Assembly (NCBI RefSeq): GCF_028713515.1
Contig: NZ_JAQTOD010000003.1
Span: 248,001-312,000 of the forward strand
Direction of reading: 5' to 3'
Length of the DNA stretch: 64,000 nt
Source of the DNA: Sulfurimonas sp.
GTDB taxonomy: Bacteria; Campylobacterota; Campylobacteria; Campylobacterales; Sulfurimonadaceae
Shown here: positions 57,891 to 64,000 of the stretch, piece by piece
Numbering within the stretch: the stretch's first letter is position 1
Layout: the number at the start of each line of letters is the position of its first letter
Position numbers and translations under genes: made by a program
Notes under the pieces: model-generated
The model's input: only the letters and a program-made list of their open reading frames with translations
What the model was told of the DNA's origin: nothing
Database searches by the model: none

Positions 57891-57923
57891 AATAAATCCT
57901 TTTATAAAAAACCATACACAACA

Positions 57924-57949
57924 ATATCGGCAAAGTTTTGTTAACTTTA
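57924..57949 (-). promoter_or_regulatory. Sigma-28 (FliA)-type promoter of fliD
   Basis: On the minus strand TAAA, a 14-nt spacer, then GCCGATAT, 34 nt before the fliD ATG. This matches the FliA consensus (TAAA-N15-GCCGATAA) except at the last position(s). Confidence 0.65.
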
Positions 57950-57984
57950 AAGGACACAAACAATTATTGTTCCCAAATTTTATA

Positions 57985-58011
57985 TTAACAAAATAAAATT
58001 CCTGCCGATAT
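57985..58011 (+). promoter_or_regulatory. Sigma-28 (FliA)-type promoter of fliS
   Basis: TTAA, about 15 nt, then GCCGATAT, 30 nt before the fliS ATG. The same -10 octamer is used on the other strand for fliD. Confidence 0.6.
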
Positions 58012-58040
58012 ACTCACTAGGAAACAATGAAGGATTTATT

Positions 58041-58412
58041 ATGTATGGTAACACAGCTTATAACATTTATGCACAAAACAATCTAGGAATAGAATCGCCG
58101 GCAAAGCTGATTGAGATGCTGTATGAGGGCGTTTTGCGCTTTAACGCACAGGCTAAAAAAGCAATAAAAGATGAAAACTTAGAGAAAAAAGTTTACTGGA
58201 TAAATCGTTCGATTGCTATAATATCAGAACTTGCGATGATACTAGATAAGTCGCAAGGTGACATCTCTCTTTATCTAGAGGGACTCTATAATTATCAGAT
58301 TCAATTACTTACTTTTGCTAACATGGGCAATGATATTGATAAACTAGAGGAAGTAAACAATGTGTTTAAATCTCTTTTAGAGGCTTGGAGAGAGACAAAC
58401 AGTGTGGCTTGA
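58041..58412 (+). CDS. fliS: Flagellin export chaperone FliS
   Basis: FliS binds the flagellin C terminus and prevents premature polymerisation. The 123-aa protein begins with the family's Y..NAYNIYAQNN-like stretch (NTAYNIYAQNNLGIESP), then LIEMLYEGVLRFN and LSKSQGDISLYLEGLY-like residues (DKSQGDISLYLEGLYNY). An AAGGA site precedes the ATG. It overlaps the next gene by 11 nt. Confidence 0.95.
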   Translation: MYGNTAYNIYAQNNLGIESPAKLIEMLYEGVLRFNAQAKKAIKDENLEKKVYWINRSIAIISELAMILDKSQGDISLYLEGLYNYQIQLLTFANMGNDIDKLEEVNNVFKSLLEAWRETNSVA

Positions 58413-58656
58413 AAGGCTTCAAATTGCAATCATTGAACGAGATGAAAATGCATTGAAAGATTTGCTTGGTTCTCCATTTGAATCAAACGATGCTGATGAG
58501 GCGCAAAGAGCGCAGTTTCTCCTACTTGAAGCTGTAAAGGTCATTCAAGAATTAAAAAATGAGACAAAAATGACAATGATTCAGCTCAAGAAAAATATAG
58601 ATTTTTTGAATTCAACACAGTTGCAAACCCACAATAAATTGGATATCCGTTCGTAG
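58402..58656 (+). CDS. FliT-like small flagellar protein (position-based)
   Basis: An 84-aa helical protein (RLQIAIIERDENALKDLLG; ELKNETKMTMIQLKKNIDF) starting with GTG inside the end of fliS. FliT in other bacteria follows fliS and chaperones FliD. Similarity is weak by eye, so the link rests on position and size. Confidence 0.65.
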   Translation: MWLERLQIAIIERDENALKDLLGSPFESNDADEAQRAQFLLLEAVKVIQELKNETKMTMIQLKKNIDFLNSTQLQTHNKLDIRS

Positions 58657-58699
58657 TTTTTTTTATTTAATATTTAACTAGAATTTAAAAAAATCTAGT

Positions 58700-58705
58700 T
58701 ATAAT
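58700..58705 (+). promoter_or_regulatory. -10 element of the SRP RNA gene
   Basis: A perfect TATAAT lies about 4-9 nt before the inferred 5' end of the SRP RNA. No clear -35. Confidence 0.55.
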
Positions 58706-58708
58706 TCC

Positions 58709-58817
58709 ACTGCTTCCCTTTAGACCTGTGCAATGGTATCTTTGAGATATTGTGTCAGGGTAGGAATACAGCAGCACACCTTGATTTATTATGTGCCGCA
58801 GGTATCTGGAGGGGAGT
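58709..58817 (+). ncRNA. ffs: Signal recognition particle RNA (4.5S, small bacterial type)
   Basis: The conserved apical loop GTCAGGGTAGGAATACAGCAGC-type core (58754-58775) binds Ffh. Its flanks form one long hairpin: TTCCCTTTAGACCTG on the 5' side pairs with CAGGTATCTGGAGGGGA on the 3' side. Ends are estimated to within a few nt. Confidence 0.88.
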
Positions 58818-58914
58818 CTTTCTTAAAAATCCTCAAATTATAATTTCACTAAACCCAGATAGAATTTCTTAGTATAAAAAATAAACTATTTTTCGTAGCT
58901 AATCAATAAATGAT

Positions 58915-59142
58915 TTAATCTTTTCTGTATTTAGATATTCCGCACGCTTGATTTGGTTTTGGTGGATTATTTTTAAGATATATCAAATCCTCTAGCGTTT
59001 GAGCTAAAACTCTCTTTTGTTGCAGTAAAGGTAGCATTTGATTATCTTTTTCATTTAATGGAAGCGCCATATTCATAAGAATTGCTTCAACTTCTTTGTC
59101 TAGGTCTGAGAGTGCGTTGTTTATATGTGTTATTGATTTCAT
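58915..59142 (-). CDS. Small hypothetical protein
   Basis: A 75-aa soluble protein ([38 protein letters not shown]) with a single cysteine near the end. The ATG at 59142 is preferred to a TTG at 59148. Not recognised; divergent from rpmI. Confidence 0.55.
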   Translation of the reverse strand: MKSITHINNALSDLDKEVEAILMNMALPLNEKDNQMLPLLQQKRVLAQTLEDLIYLKNNPPKPNQACGISKYRKD

Positions 59143-59177
59143 AGGCAAATTGTAGCAAAAATTTATAATTATTTCGG

Positions 59178-59183
59178 TATAAT
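59178..59183 (+). promoter_or_regulatory. -10 element of rpmI-rplT and leader hairpin
   Basis: A perfect TATAAT, 56 nt before rpmI. The leader carries a hairpin AGTACA/TGTACT around TTT (59195-59209), a possible site for L20 or attenuation control. Confidence 0.55.
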
Positions 59184-59238
59184 CGCGCCCTCAAAGTACA
59201 TTTTGTACTCTAAGAGAATTTTGTCAAAGGAGCAATCG

Positions 59239-59430
59239 ATGCCTAAAATGAAATCGGTAAAAGGCGCAGTAAAGCGTTTTAAGGTTAAGAAAAATGGTAC
59301 TGTTAAGCGCGGTACAGCGTTTAGAAGCCACATTTTAACAAAACAAGATGCTGGAACTCGTCGCGCAAACAAAACACCAAAAGTGATTGCTAAAGTTGAT
59401 GCAGCAAATGTTAAGGCTATGATTAACTAG
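59239..59430 (+). CDS. rpmI: 50S ribosomal protein L35
   Basis: The 63-aa protein [19 protein letters not shown] has the L35 signature. The start at 59239 has an AAAGGAG site; the frame is open to 59203. Confidence 0.96.
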   Translation: MPKMKSVKGAVKRFKVKKNGTVKRGTAFRSHILTKQDAGTRRANKTPKVIAKVDAANVKAMIN

Positions 59431-59534
59431 TAAATAGTTATTTGTAAATCTCCAATTTATAATTGGGCAAGTCCATCATAGATATGGCACCCTGAGCACA
59501 ACAATAAGTGGCTGGGTAAAGAAAAAGGAAAAAT

Positions 59535-59894
59535 ATGCCAAGAGTTAAAACTGGTGTTGTTCGTAGAAGAAGACACAAAAAAATATTAAAATTAGCAAAA
59601 GGTTTCTATAGTGGTCGTCGTAAACACTACAGAAAAGCTAAAGAGCAGTTAGAGCGCTCAATGTACTACTCATTCCGTGATCGCAAGCAGAAAAAACGCG
59701 ATTTCCGTAAACTATGGATTATTCGCGTAAATGCTGGCGCTCGTTTAAATGGAATGAACTATTCAACTTTCATGAATGGACTTCACAAAGCTGGCATCGA
59801 GCTTGACCGCAAAATTCTTGCTGAAATGGCGATGAATGACGCAGCAGCGTTTAGCGCAGTTGTGGCAGCATCAAAAGCAGCACTAGCTAAGTAA
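59535..59894 (+). CDS. rplT: 50S ribosomal protein L20
   Basis: The 119-aa protein [20 protein letters not shown] ... has [20 protein letters not shown] and [17 protein letters not shown]. Essential for early 50S assembly and often autoregulatory. A 104-nt spacer separates it from rpmI; it contains no evident gene. A terminator follows. Confidence 0.97.
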   Translation: MPRVKTGVVRRRRHKKILKLAKGFYSGRRKHYRKAKEQLERSMYYSFRDRKQKKRDFRKLWIIRVNAGARLNGMNYSTFMNGLHKAGIELDRKILAEMAMNDAAAFSAVVAASKAALAK

Positions 59895-59903
59895 TTTAGC
59901 TAT

Positions 59904-59929
59904 TAAACGCAACTTTTGTTGCGTTTAAA
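59904..59929 (+). terminator. Rho-independent terminator of rpmI-rplT
   Basis: TTAAACGCAAC and GTTGCGTTTAA form an 11-bp stem with a TTTT loop just after rplT; a TCTTTTT run follows. Confidence 0.75.
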
Positions 59930-59997
59930 ACAGATCTTTTTATCCAAAATATCCCCACCTTTTAATTTTTATAATTTCTCTATCTATTGGAACTATT

Positions 59998-60759
59998 ATG
60001 TTAGACACAGATTTTCATATAACCACAATTAGTGATGATGGAAGCTATACCGCTTTTTCTAAAGAGTATAACGAACACTATCACTCAACAAAAGATGGCG
60101 CGCTAAATGAGTCTCTAAATAAACATGTAATTCCAGCTTTTAAAGTAAAGATGCACCAAGATGAGATAAATATTTTAGATATTTGCTTTGGTTTGGGATT
60201 TAACACTCTCGCAACAATCTATTTTGTAAAGAAAAACTCTCTCTCCTGTCGCTTAAATATCTATTCTCCAGAGCTAGATGCTAAGCTTATAAACTCACTT
60301 GAAAACTTCATCTATCCCAAAGAGTTTGAAGAACTTAGAGAGATTATAGTTAAGCTAATAAAAAATGGTTATTACAAAGATGAACAGCTGTTCATAGAGC
60401 TGTTTTTAGGCGATGCACGGGAATATATCACTAAATTTACAGATAAGTTTGACATAGTTTACCAAGATGCATTCTCGCCAAGTGCAAATCCAACACTCTG
60501 GACTTTGGAGTATTTTAGTGATATTGCAAAAGCGATGAAAAAAGATGGTATCTTAACAACCTACTCTATCTCTCTGCCAACAAGAATTGCTCTATTTGAA
60601 AATGGATTTACTCTCTATCTGAACAGTGGAGATGGGTTTAGGGATTCAACTGTTGCATCTCGTTCTTTGCTTGGCGAATTTTCATTTGTTGATGTAGAGC
60701 ATAAAATGAGATGCAATCCAGAGATTGCCTCTTTGCGGGATTGTGTCAAACTAGGTTGA
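59998..60759 (+). CDS. mnmD: MnmD-type tRNA wobble-uridine methyltransferase
   Basis: The 253-aa protein corresponds to the methyltransferase half of MnmC, which completes (c)mnm5s2U34. Visible motifs: EYNEHYHSTKDGALNES, DICFGLGFNTLAT (SAM-binding GxGFN), and YQDAFSPSANPTLWTLEYF. The oxidase half is absent, as in stand-alone MnmD. Confidence 0.88.
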   Translation: MLDTDFHITTISDDGSYTAFSKEYNEHYHSTKDGALNESLNKHVIPAFKVKMHQDEINILDICFGLGFNTLATIYFVKKNSLSCRLNIYSPELDAKLINSLENFIYPKEFEELREIIVKLIKNGYYKDEQLFIELFLGDAREYITKFTDKFDIVYQDAFSPSANPTLWTLEYFSDIAKAMKKDGILTTYSISLPTRIALFENGFTLYLNSGDGFRDSTVASRSLLGEFSFVDVEHKMRCNPEIASLRDCVKLG

Positions 60760-60775
60760 CTGCGCGCTTAAATTA

Positions 60776-62575
60776 TTAGCTTAGTTTGGTAAGCACCTCT
60801 AAAAATGCTTCGCCAAACTGCTCAAATTTTTTCTCTCCGATACCATTTACCATAAGCATGGCTGTTTTGTCTTTTGGCTTATCTGCTGAGATGTTTTTTA
60901 GTGTTTTATCTGAAAAAATTATGTATGCTGGAACCCCTAGTTTAGTCGCTATCTCAGCTCTTTTTGCTCGAAGATTCTCAAATAATGCCTCATCATACTC
61001 AAGTTCACTATCTCTTTTTATCTTTTTCTCTTTAACCTCAATCTGAAGTCTTGAAGATTTTATAAGAACCTCTTTTTTATTTTTTAAAATATCAATGGCG
61101 CTGTTTGTTAGTTTTAAAACACTAAATTCTCCAACATCCAAAATCCTCAACTCTAAAAGTCTCTCAAGTATAACAAACCACTCTTTTTTACCAAGATGCA
61201 TCCCAATACCATAAACAGATAGCTCGTCTGCGCCATTTGCTAAAATCTTCTGCTCTTTGGAACCTCTTAAAACATCAATAATATAGTTTTTTCCAAAGTT
61301 TTGGTTGGTTTTGTAGATGGCGCTAAGTATCATCTGCGCCTCTTTTGTGATGCTTTGTCTCTTTGCGCTATCATCTATACAATTGTCGCATCTATCAGAA
61401 CACTCATCTAATGAGTTATCAAAATACTCCGCTAACTGCTTATGAAAGCAGATTTCACTTGTTGCGTATTTGTAGATTTGATCTATCTTTTGACCCAAAT
61501 GCTCTCTATAATCAGCGTTTATGATGTCGCTTAAAAATCTTTTATGTTGGATGCTATCGGCCGCATTAAAAAGCAGAAGAACCTCGCAGTCCTCGCCATC
61601 TCTGCCAGCTCGTCCAATCTCTTGATAGTAGTTTTCAATGGATTTAGGCAGTGACATGTGGGCTACAAAACGGATATCGCTTTTGTCTATACCCATCCCA
61701 AAAGCAATTGTTGCAACCATAATATTTACTCTATCATTTACAAAAATTTTAAAGTTTTGTTCTCTTATGTGAGCTGGAAGTCCTGCATGATAGGGAAGTG
61801 ATTTGTATCCGTTCATGTTTAGATATATGCTCACATCTTCGGCTTTTTTTCTTGAGCTAACATAGATGATTCCGCTCTCGTTTTTGTGGCGACTCAAAAA
61901 AGCTTTTAGTTGGTCGTATTGACCGCCAACTCTTCTTTGCAGAGAGATGAAGATGTTTTTACGAAATATTTTACCTCTAAGCAGCAGCGGATTTTCAACT
62001 CTCAACTCTCTTAATATATCTTCTGTTACAAGATTTGTGCTTGTTGCAGTAAATGCGCAAATAGCTGTTTTAGGAAAATTCTCTCTTAGATTTCCAAGTG
62101 CTCTGTAGTCATCTCTAAACTCATGACCCCATTGCGAGATACAGTGAGCTTCATCCACGACAAAGAAGTTTATATTTAGCTCTCGCAGCATATTTATAGT
62201 TGATTGGTTGTTTAGTCTCTCGGGTGAGAGATAGAGAAATTTTAACTCGCCGTCATAAGCTCTTTGGATAATCTCATCAACCTCATCACGGCTCTGCGCT
62301 GAACTTATCATATCAGCGCTGATTTGTTGAGCTTTTAGGGAGGCAACCTGATCTTGCATCAAGGCAATCAGAGGTGAAACAACTATGCTTATGCCGCTCA
62401 TAAGCATAGTTGGAAGCTGATAAACTAGAGATTTTCCCCCACCAGTTGGCAGTATCATAAGCAAATCTTGCCCATTTAGTATAGCGTCAACGCCCTCTTC
62501 TTGAAGCTCTCTAAAGCTATTGTGCCCAAAAATATCTTTTAAAACTTTATGCTTCATTGTTGTATTTTTTTTCAT
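60776..62575 (-). CDS. recQ: ATP-dependent DNA helicase RecQ
   Basis: The 599-aa 3'-5' helicase has Walker A LPTGGGKSLVYQLP, the DEAH box VVDEAHCISQWGHEFRDDY, motif VI QEIGRAGRDG, a RQC zinc site (CFHKQL ... CSDRCDNC), a winged helix, and a C-terminal HRDC domain (about residues 525-599). A second ATG at 62557 could be the start; the first overlaps flhX by 29 nt. Confidence 0.95.
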   Translation of the reverse strand: MKKNTTMKHKVLKDIFGHNSFRELQEEGVDAILNGQDLLMILPTGGGKSLVYQLPTMLMSGISIVVSPLIALMQDQVASLKAQQISADMISSAQSRDEVDEIIQRAYDGELKFLYLSPERLNNQSTINMLRELNINFFVVDEAHCISQWGHEFRDDYRALGNLRENFPKTAICAFTATSTNLVTEDILRELRVENPLLLRGKIFRKNIFISLQRRVGGQYDQLKAFLSRHKNESGIIYVSSRKKAEDVSIYLNMNGYKSLPYHAGLPAHIREQNFKIFVNDRVNIMVATIAFGMGIDKSDIRFVAHMSLPKSIENYYQEIGRAGRDGEDCEVLLLFNAADSIQHKRFLSDIINADYREHLGQKIDQIYKYATSEICFHKQLAEYFDNSLDECSDRCDNCIDDSAKRQSITKEAQMILSAIYKTNQNFGKNYIIDVLRGSKEQKILANGADELSVYGIGMHLGKKEWFVILERLLELRILDVGEFSVLKLTNSAIDILKNKKEVLIKSSRLQIEVKEKKIKRDSELEYDEALFENLRAKRAEIATKLGVPAYIIFSDKTLKNISADKPKDKTAMLMVNGIGEKKFEQFGEAFLEVLTKLS

Positions 62576-62813
62576 TTTTCATAAGCCAAACAAAGACTTC
62601 TACAACAGCTTTATATAACTCTGCAGGTATCTCATGGTCTATATCTAAATCAACCAGAGAGTTCACAAGCGCTTCGTTTGCAAATATCGGTACATTAAAC
62701 TCTTTTGCTTTTTCGATGATCTTTTTTGCAATAGCTCCCTTACCGGAGGCTATGACTTTTGGTGCACCCTGATTTGCCTTATCGTATTTTAGTGCAGCTG
62801 CTTTGTTTTGCAT
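62547..62813 (-). CDS. flhX: FlhX, a FlhB C-terminal-domain paralogue
   Basis: This 88-aa protein starts at the point that follows the NPTH autocleavage site of FlhB (AAALKYD, compare YAVALKYD). It then shows GAPKVIASGKGAIAKKIIEK, NVPIFANEALVNSL and IPAELYKAVVEVFVWL of FlhB_CC. Such proteins in Campylobacterota (HP1575 type) can stand in for the cleaved FlhB_CC and affect the switch from hook to filament export. It overlaps recQ. Confidence 0.85.
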   Translation of the reverse strand: MQNKAAALKYDKANQGAPKVIASGKGAIAKKIIEKAKEFNVPIFANEALVNSLVDLDIDHEIPAELYKAVVEVFVWLMKNEKKYNNEA

Positions 62814-62823
62814 TTTTGGTTGA

Positions 62824-63435
62824 TTAATACCTAGCGGTTATTGATTCGACTTCATCCCAGCTAAGATGATTTTTTTTATGAGAGATTATGTGGGCTACAT
62901 ATCTCGCAAACATATCGGTTTCAATATTTACTCTTGAGCCTTTTTTGTAGTTCTTAAAGAGTGTCTCTCTCATGGTGTGTGGGATTATTGTGAGCCTAAA
63001 ACTATCTTCAAAAACATCATTTACAGTCAAGCTTACACCATCAATAGTTATGGAGCCTTTTGGGACAATGTAAGGGATAAATTTTTTCTCTATTTTTATG
63101 AAAACATCAAAAGAGTTTCCGTTGTTTTTTATCTCTTTTATCTCGCCGATAGCATCAACATGCCCTTGAACAACATGTCCTTCAAATCTATCTCCCATCA
63201 TCATGGCAGGCTCAATATGAACCTCATTTTTATAATTTTCAATCGCTAAATGCTTTTGAGATTCAGGAGAGAGTTCAACACTAAAGCCAGCATCAGAAAC
63301 TTTAATGACCGTTAAGCATGCCCCATTTATAGCAATAGAGTCGCCAATTTTTGCTCTGTACTTAGAGTTTATACTAAGCGTGCTTCCTGCAAAGCTCTTT
63401 ACAGTCGCAATTTCGCGAATTAGTCCTGTGAACAT
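62824..63435 (-). CDS. ribE: Riboflavin synthase, alpha chain
   Basis: It forms riboflavin from two 6,7-dimethyl-8-ribityllumazines. The 203-aa protein has two lumazine-binding repeats: MFTGLIREI with SIAINGACLTV, and FEGHVVQGHVDAIGEI with SITIDGVSLTVNDV. It lies 10 nt upstream of flhX on the same strand. Confidence 0.95.
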   Translation of the reverse strand: MFTGLIREIATVKSFAGSTLSINSKYRAKIGDSIAINGACLTVIKVSDAGFSVELSPESQKHLAIENYKNEVHIEPAMMMGDRFEGHVVQGHVDAIGEIKEIKNNGNSFDVFIKIEKKFIPYIVPKGSITIDGVSLTVNDVFEDSFRLTIIPHTMRETLFKNYKKGSRVNIETDMFARYVAHIISHKKNHLSWDEVESITARY

Positions 63436-63451
63436 CTGTTTCCTCTTCCTG

Positions 63452-64000
63452 TTAAAAAACTATTTTACCGTCTTCTTGCAAACCTCTTATGATGGCTTTT
63501 GCTTTTTCATGCCCAGCATAAGCGGCTTTTCTGCACATATCAAGTGCTTTGTCGTGGTCTTGTTTGCATCCAAAACCCTGATCATAGAGTTGACCTAAGT
63601 TATAATAACCCTCAGCCAAACCGCCATCAGCGGCTCTTTTGAAACAGATAAAGCATCTTGCTTCATCTATTTCAACCCCATGACCCTCTTTGTATAGTAC
63701 GCCCAAGTTGTTAAAAGAGGCTAAGTTTCCTCTTTTTGCTCCCTCTTCGTACCAAAACGCGGCTTCTGAAAAATTTTGCAAACACCCAAGACCTCTCTCT
63801 AGCATCAAAGCAACCTCATACATCGCCTGAGGAACCTCTCTCGTTGCGGCTTCTAAAAAATAGTCATGAGCTTTAAATTGGTTATGTTCAATGCCACCAA
63901 GTCCATTCATATATAAAATAGCTAGATTAAAAAGTGCGTATGGCTGTTTTGCTTTCGCCGCCATCTCATAGAGTTGGAGAGCTTTTTTTTCATCCGCATC
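63452..64000 (-). CDS. Sel1-repeat (TPR-like) protein (5' end outside window)
   Basis: The frame is open to the right edge, so the start lies outside. The visible 182 residues contain about five Sel1 repeats (e.g. ALFNLAILYMNGLGGIEHNQ, EGYYNLGQLYDQGFGCKQD), each 36-40 aa. Sel1 proteins scaffold assemblies; in this phylum many are secreted (Hcp family). The signal peptide cannot be checked. Confidence 0.85.
   Translation of the reverse strand, partial: DADEKKALQLYEMAAKAKQPYALFNLAILYMNGLGGIEHNQFKAHDYFLEAATREVPQAMYEVALMLERGLGCLQNFSEAAFWYEEGAKRGNLASFNNLGVLYKEGHGVEIDEARCFICFKRAADGGLAEGYYNLGQLYDQGFGCKQDHDKALDMCRKAAYAGHEKAKAIIRGLQEDGKIVF

Overview
The window looks like a chromosomal segment of a Campylobacterota (Epsilonproteobacteria) species, most like Sulfurimonas. 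Support: AT-rich DNA; a Gly-Leu-Cys-Ser tRNA cluster; a second small FlhB-type protein (FlhX) beside recQ; a zinc-ribbon S14; di-heme cytochrome c peroxidase; and many chemoreceptor and flagellar genes. The genus is inferred from gene content and was not verified by a search. Nearly all of the DNA is coding, and no gene-free stretch exceeds 300 bases. I see no insertion sequence, prophage or CRISPR array.

Layout. 1-8 kb: the 3' part of a DbpA-like RNA helicase, a YgjP-like metalloprotease, then an AraC/GyrI-type regulator divergent from a four-gene AaeAB-like efflux operon (outer-membrane channel, FUSC pump, DUF1656 peptide, membrane-fusion protein), and flavodoxin. 8-16 kb: a four-tRNA cluster, ilvD, thrS-infC, an MFS transporter, rdgB and uppP. 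16-21 kb: moaD-moaE and moeA with a strongly structured spacer, an ankyrin lipoprotein, rnhB and an AAA ATPase. 21.3-32 kb: the S10-spc ribosomal superoperon from rpsJ to infA, including secY and map, with a likely internal promoter before rpsH. 32-37 kb (minus strand): chorismate mutase, then an envelope-lipid cluster (CvfB-like protein, 68-aa protein, PlsC, MlaE, degenerate MlaF-like protein, MlaD, lipoprotein). 37-45 kb: moaC and neighbours, a haem-binding chemoreceptor broken by two frameshifts, and an operon of STAS protein, nitrate-sensing-type chemoreceptor and SpoIIE phosphatase/HATPase. 45-54.4 kb: rarA, rluB, kdsD, purN, cytochrome c peroxidase, an ATPase, NAD(P)HX repair enzyme, thiG and an alanine/Na+ symporter. 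54.5-55.1 kb: five tRNAs. 55.2-58.7 kb: fliD and fliS-fliT-like genes from divergent sigma-28-like promoters. 58.7-64 kb: 4.5S/SRP RNA, rpmI-rplT, mnmD, recQ, flhX, ribE and a truncated Sel1-repeat gene.

Points of most interest: (1) the STAS/chemoreceptor/SpoIIE-HATPase operon, which looks like a receptor-controlled partner-switching module; (2) an Mla-type lipid transport operon whose ATPase gene encodes only a degenerate remnant without Walker A; (3) a FliD enlarged by five copies of one module, the fifth lying inside the otherwise conserved C-terminal domain; (4) a highly folded, GC-rich spacer between moaE and moeA; (5) a haem c chemoreceptor pseudogene next to item 1.
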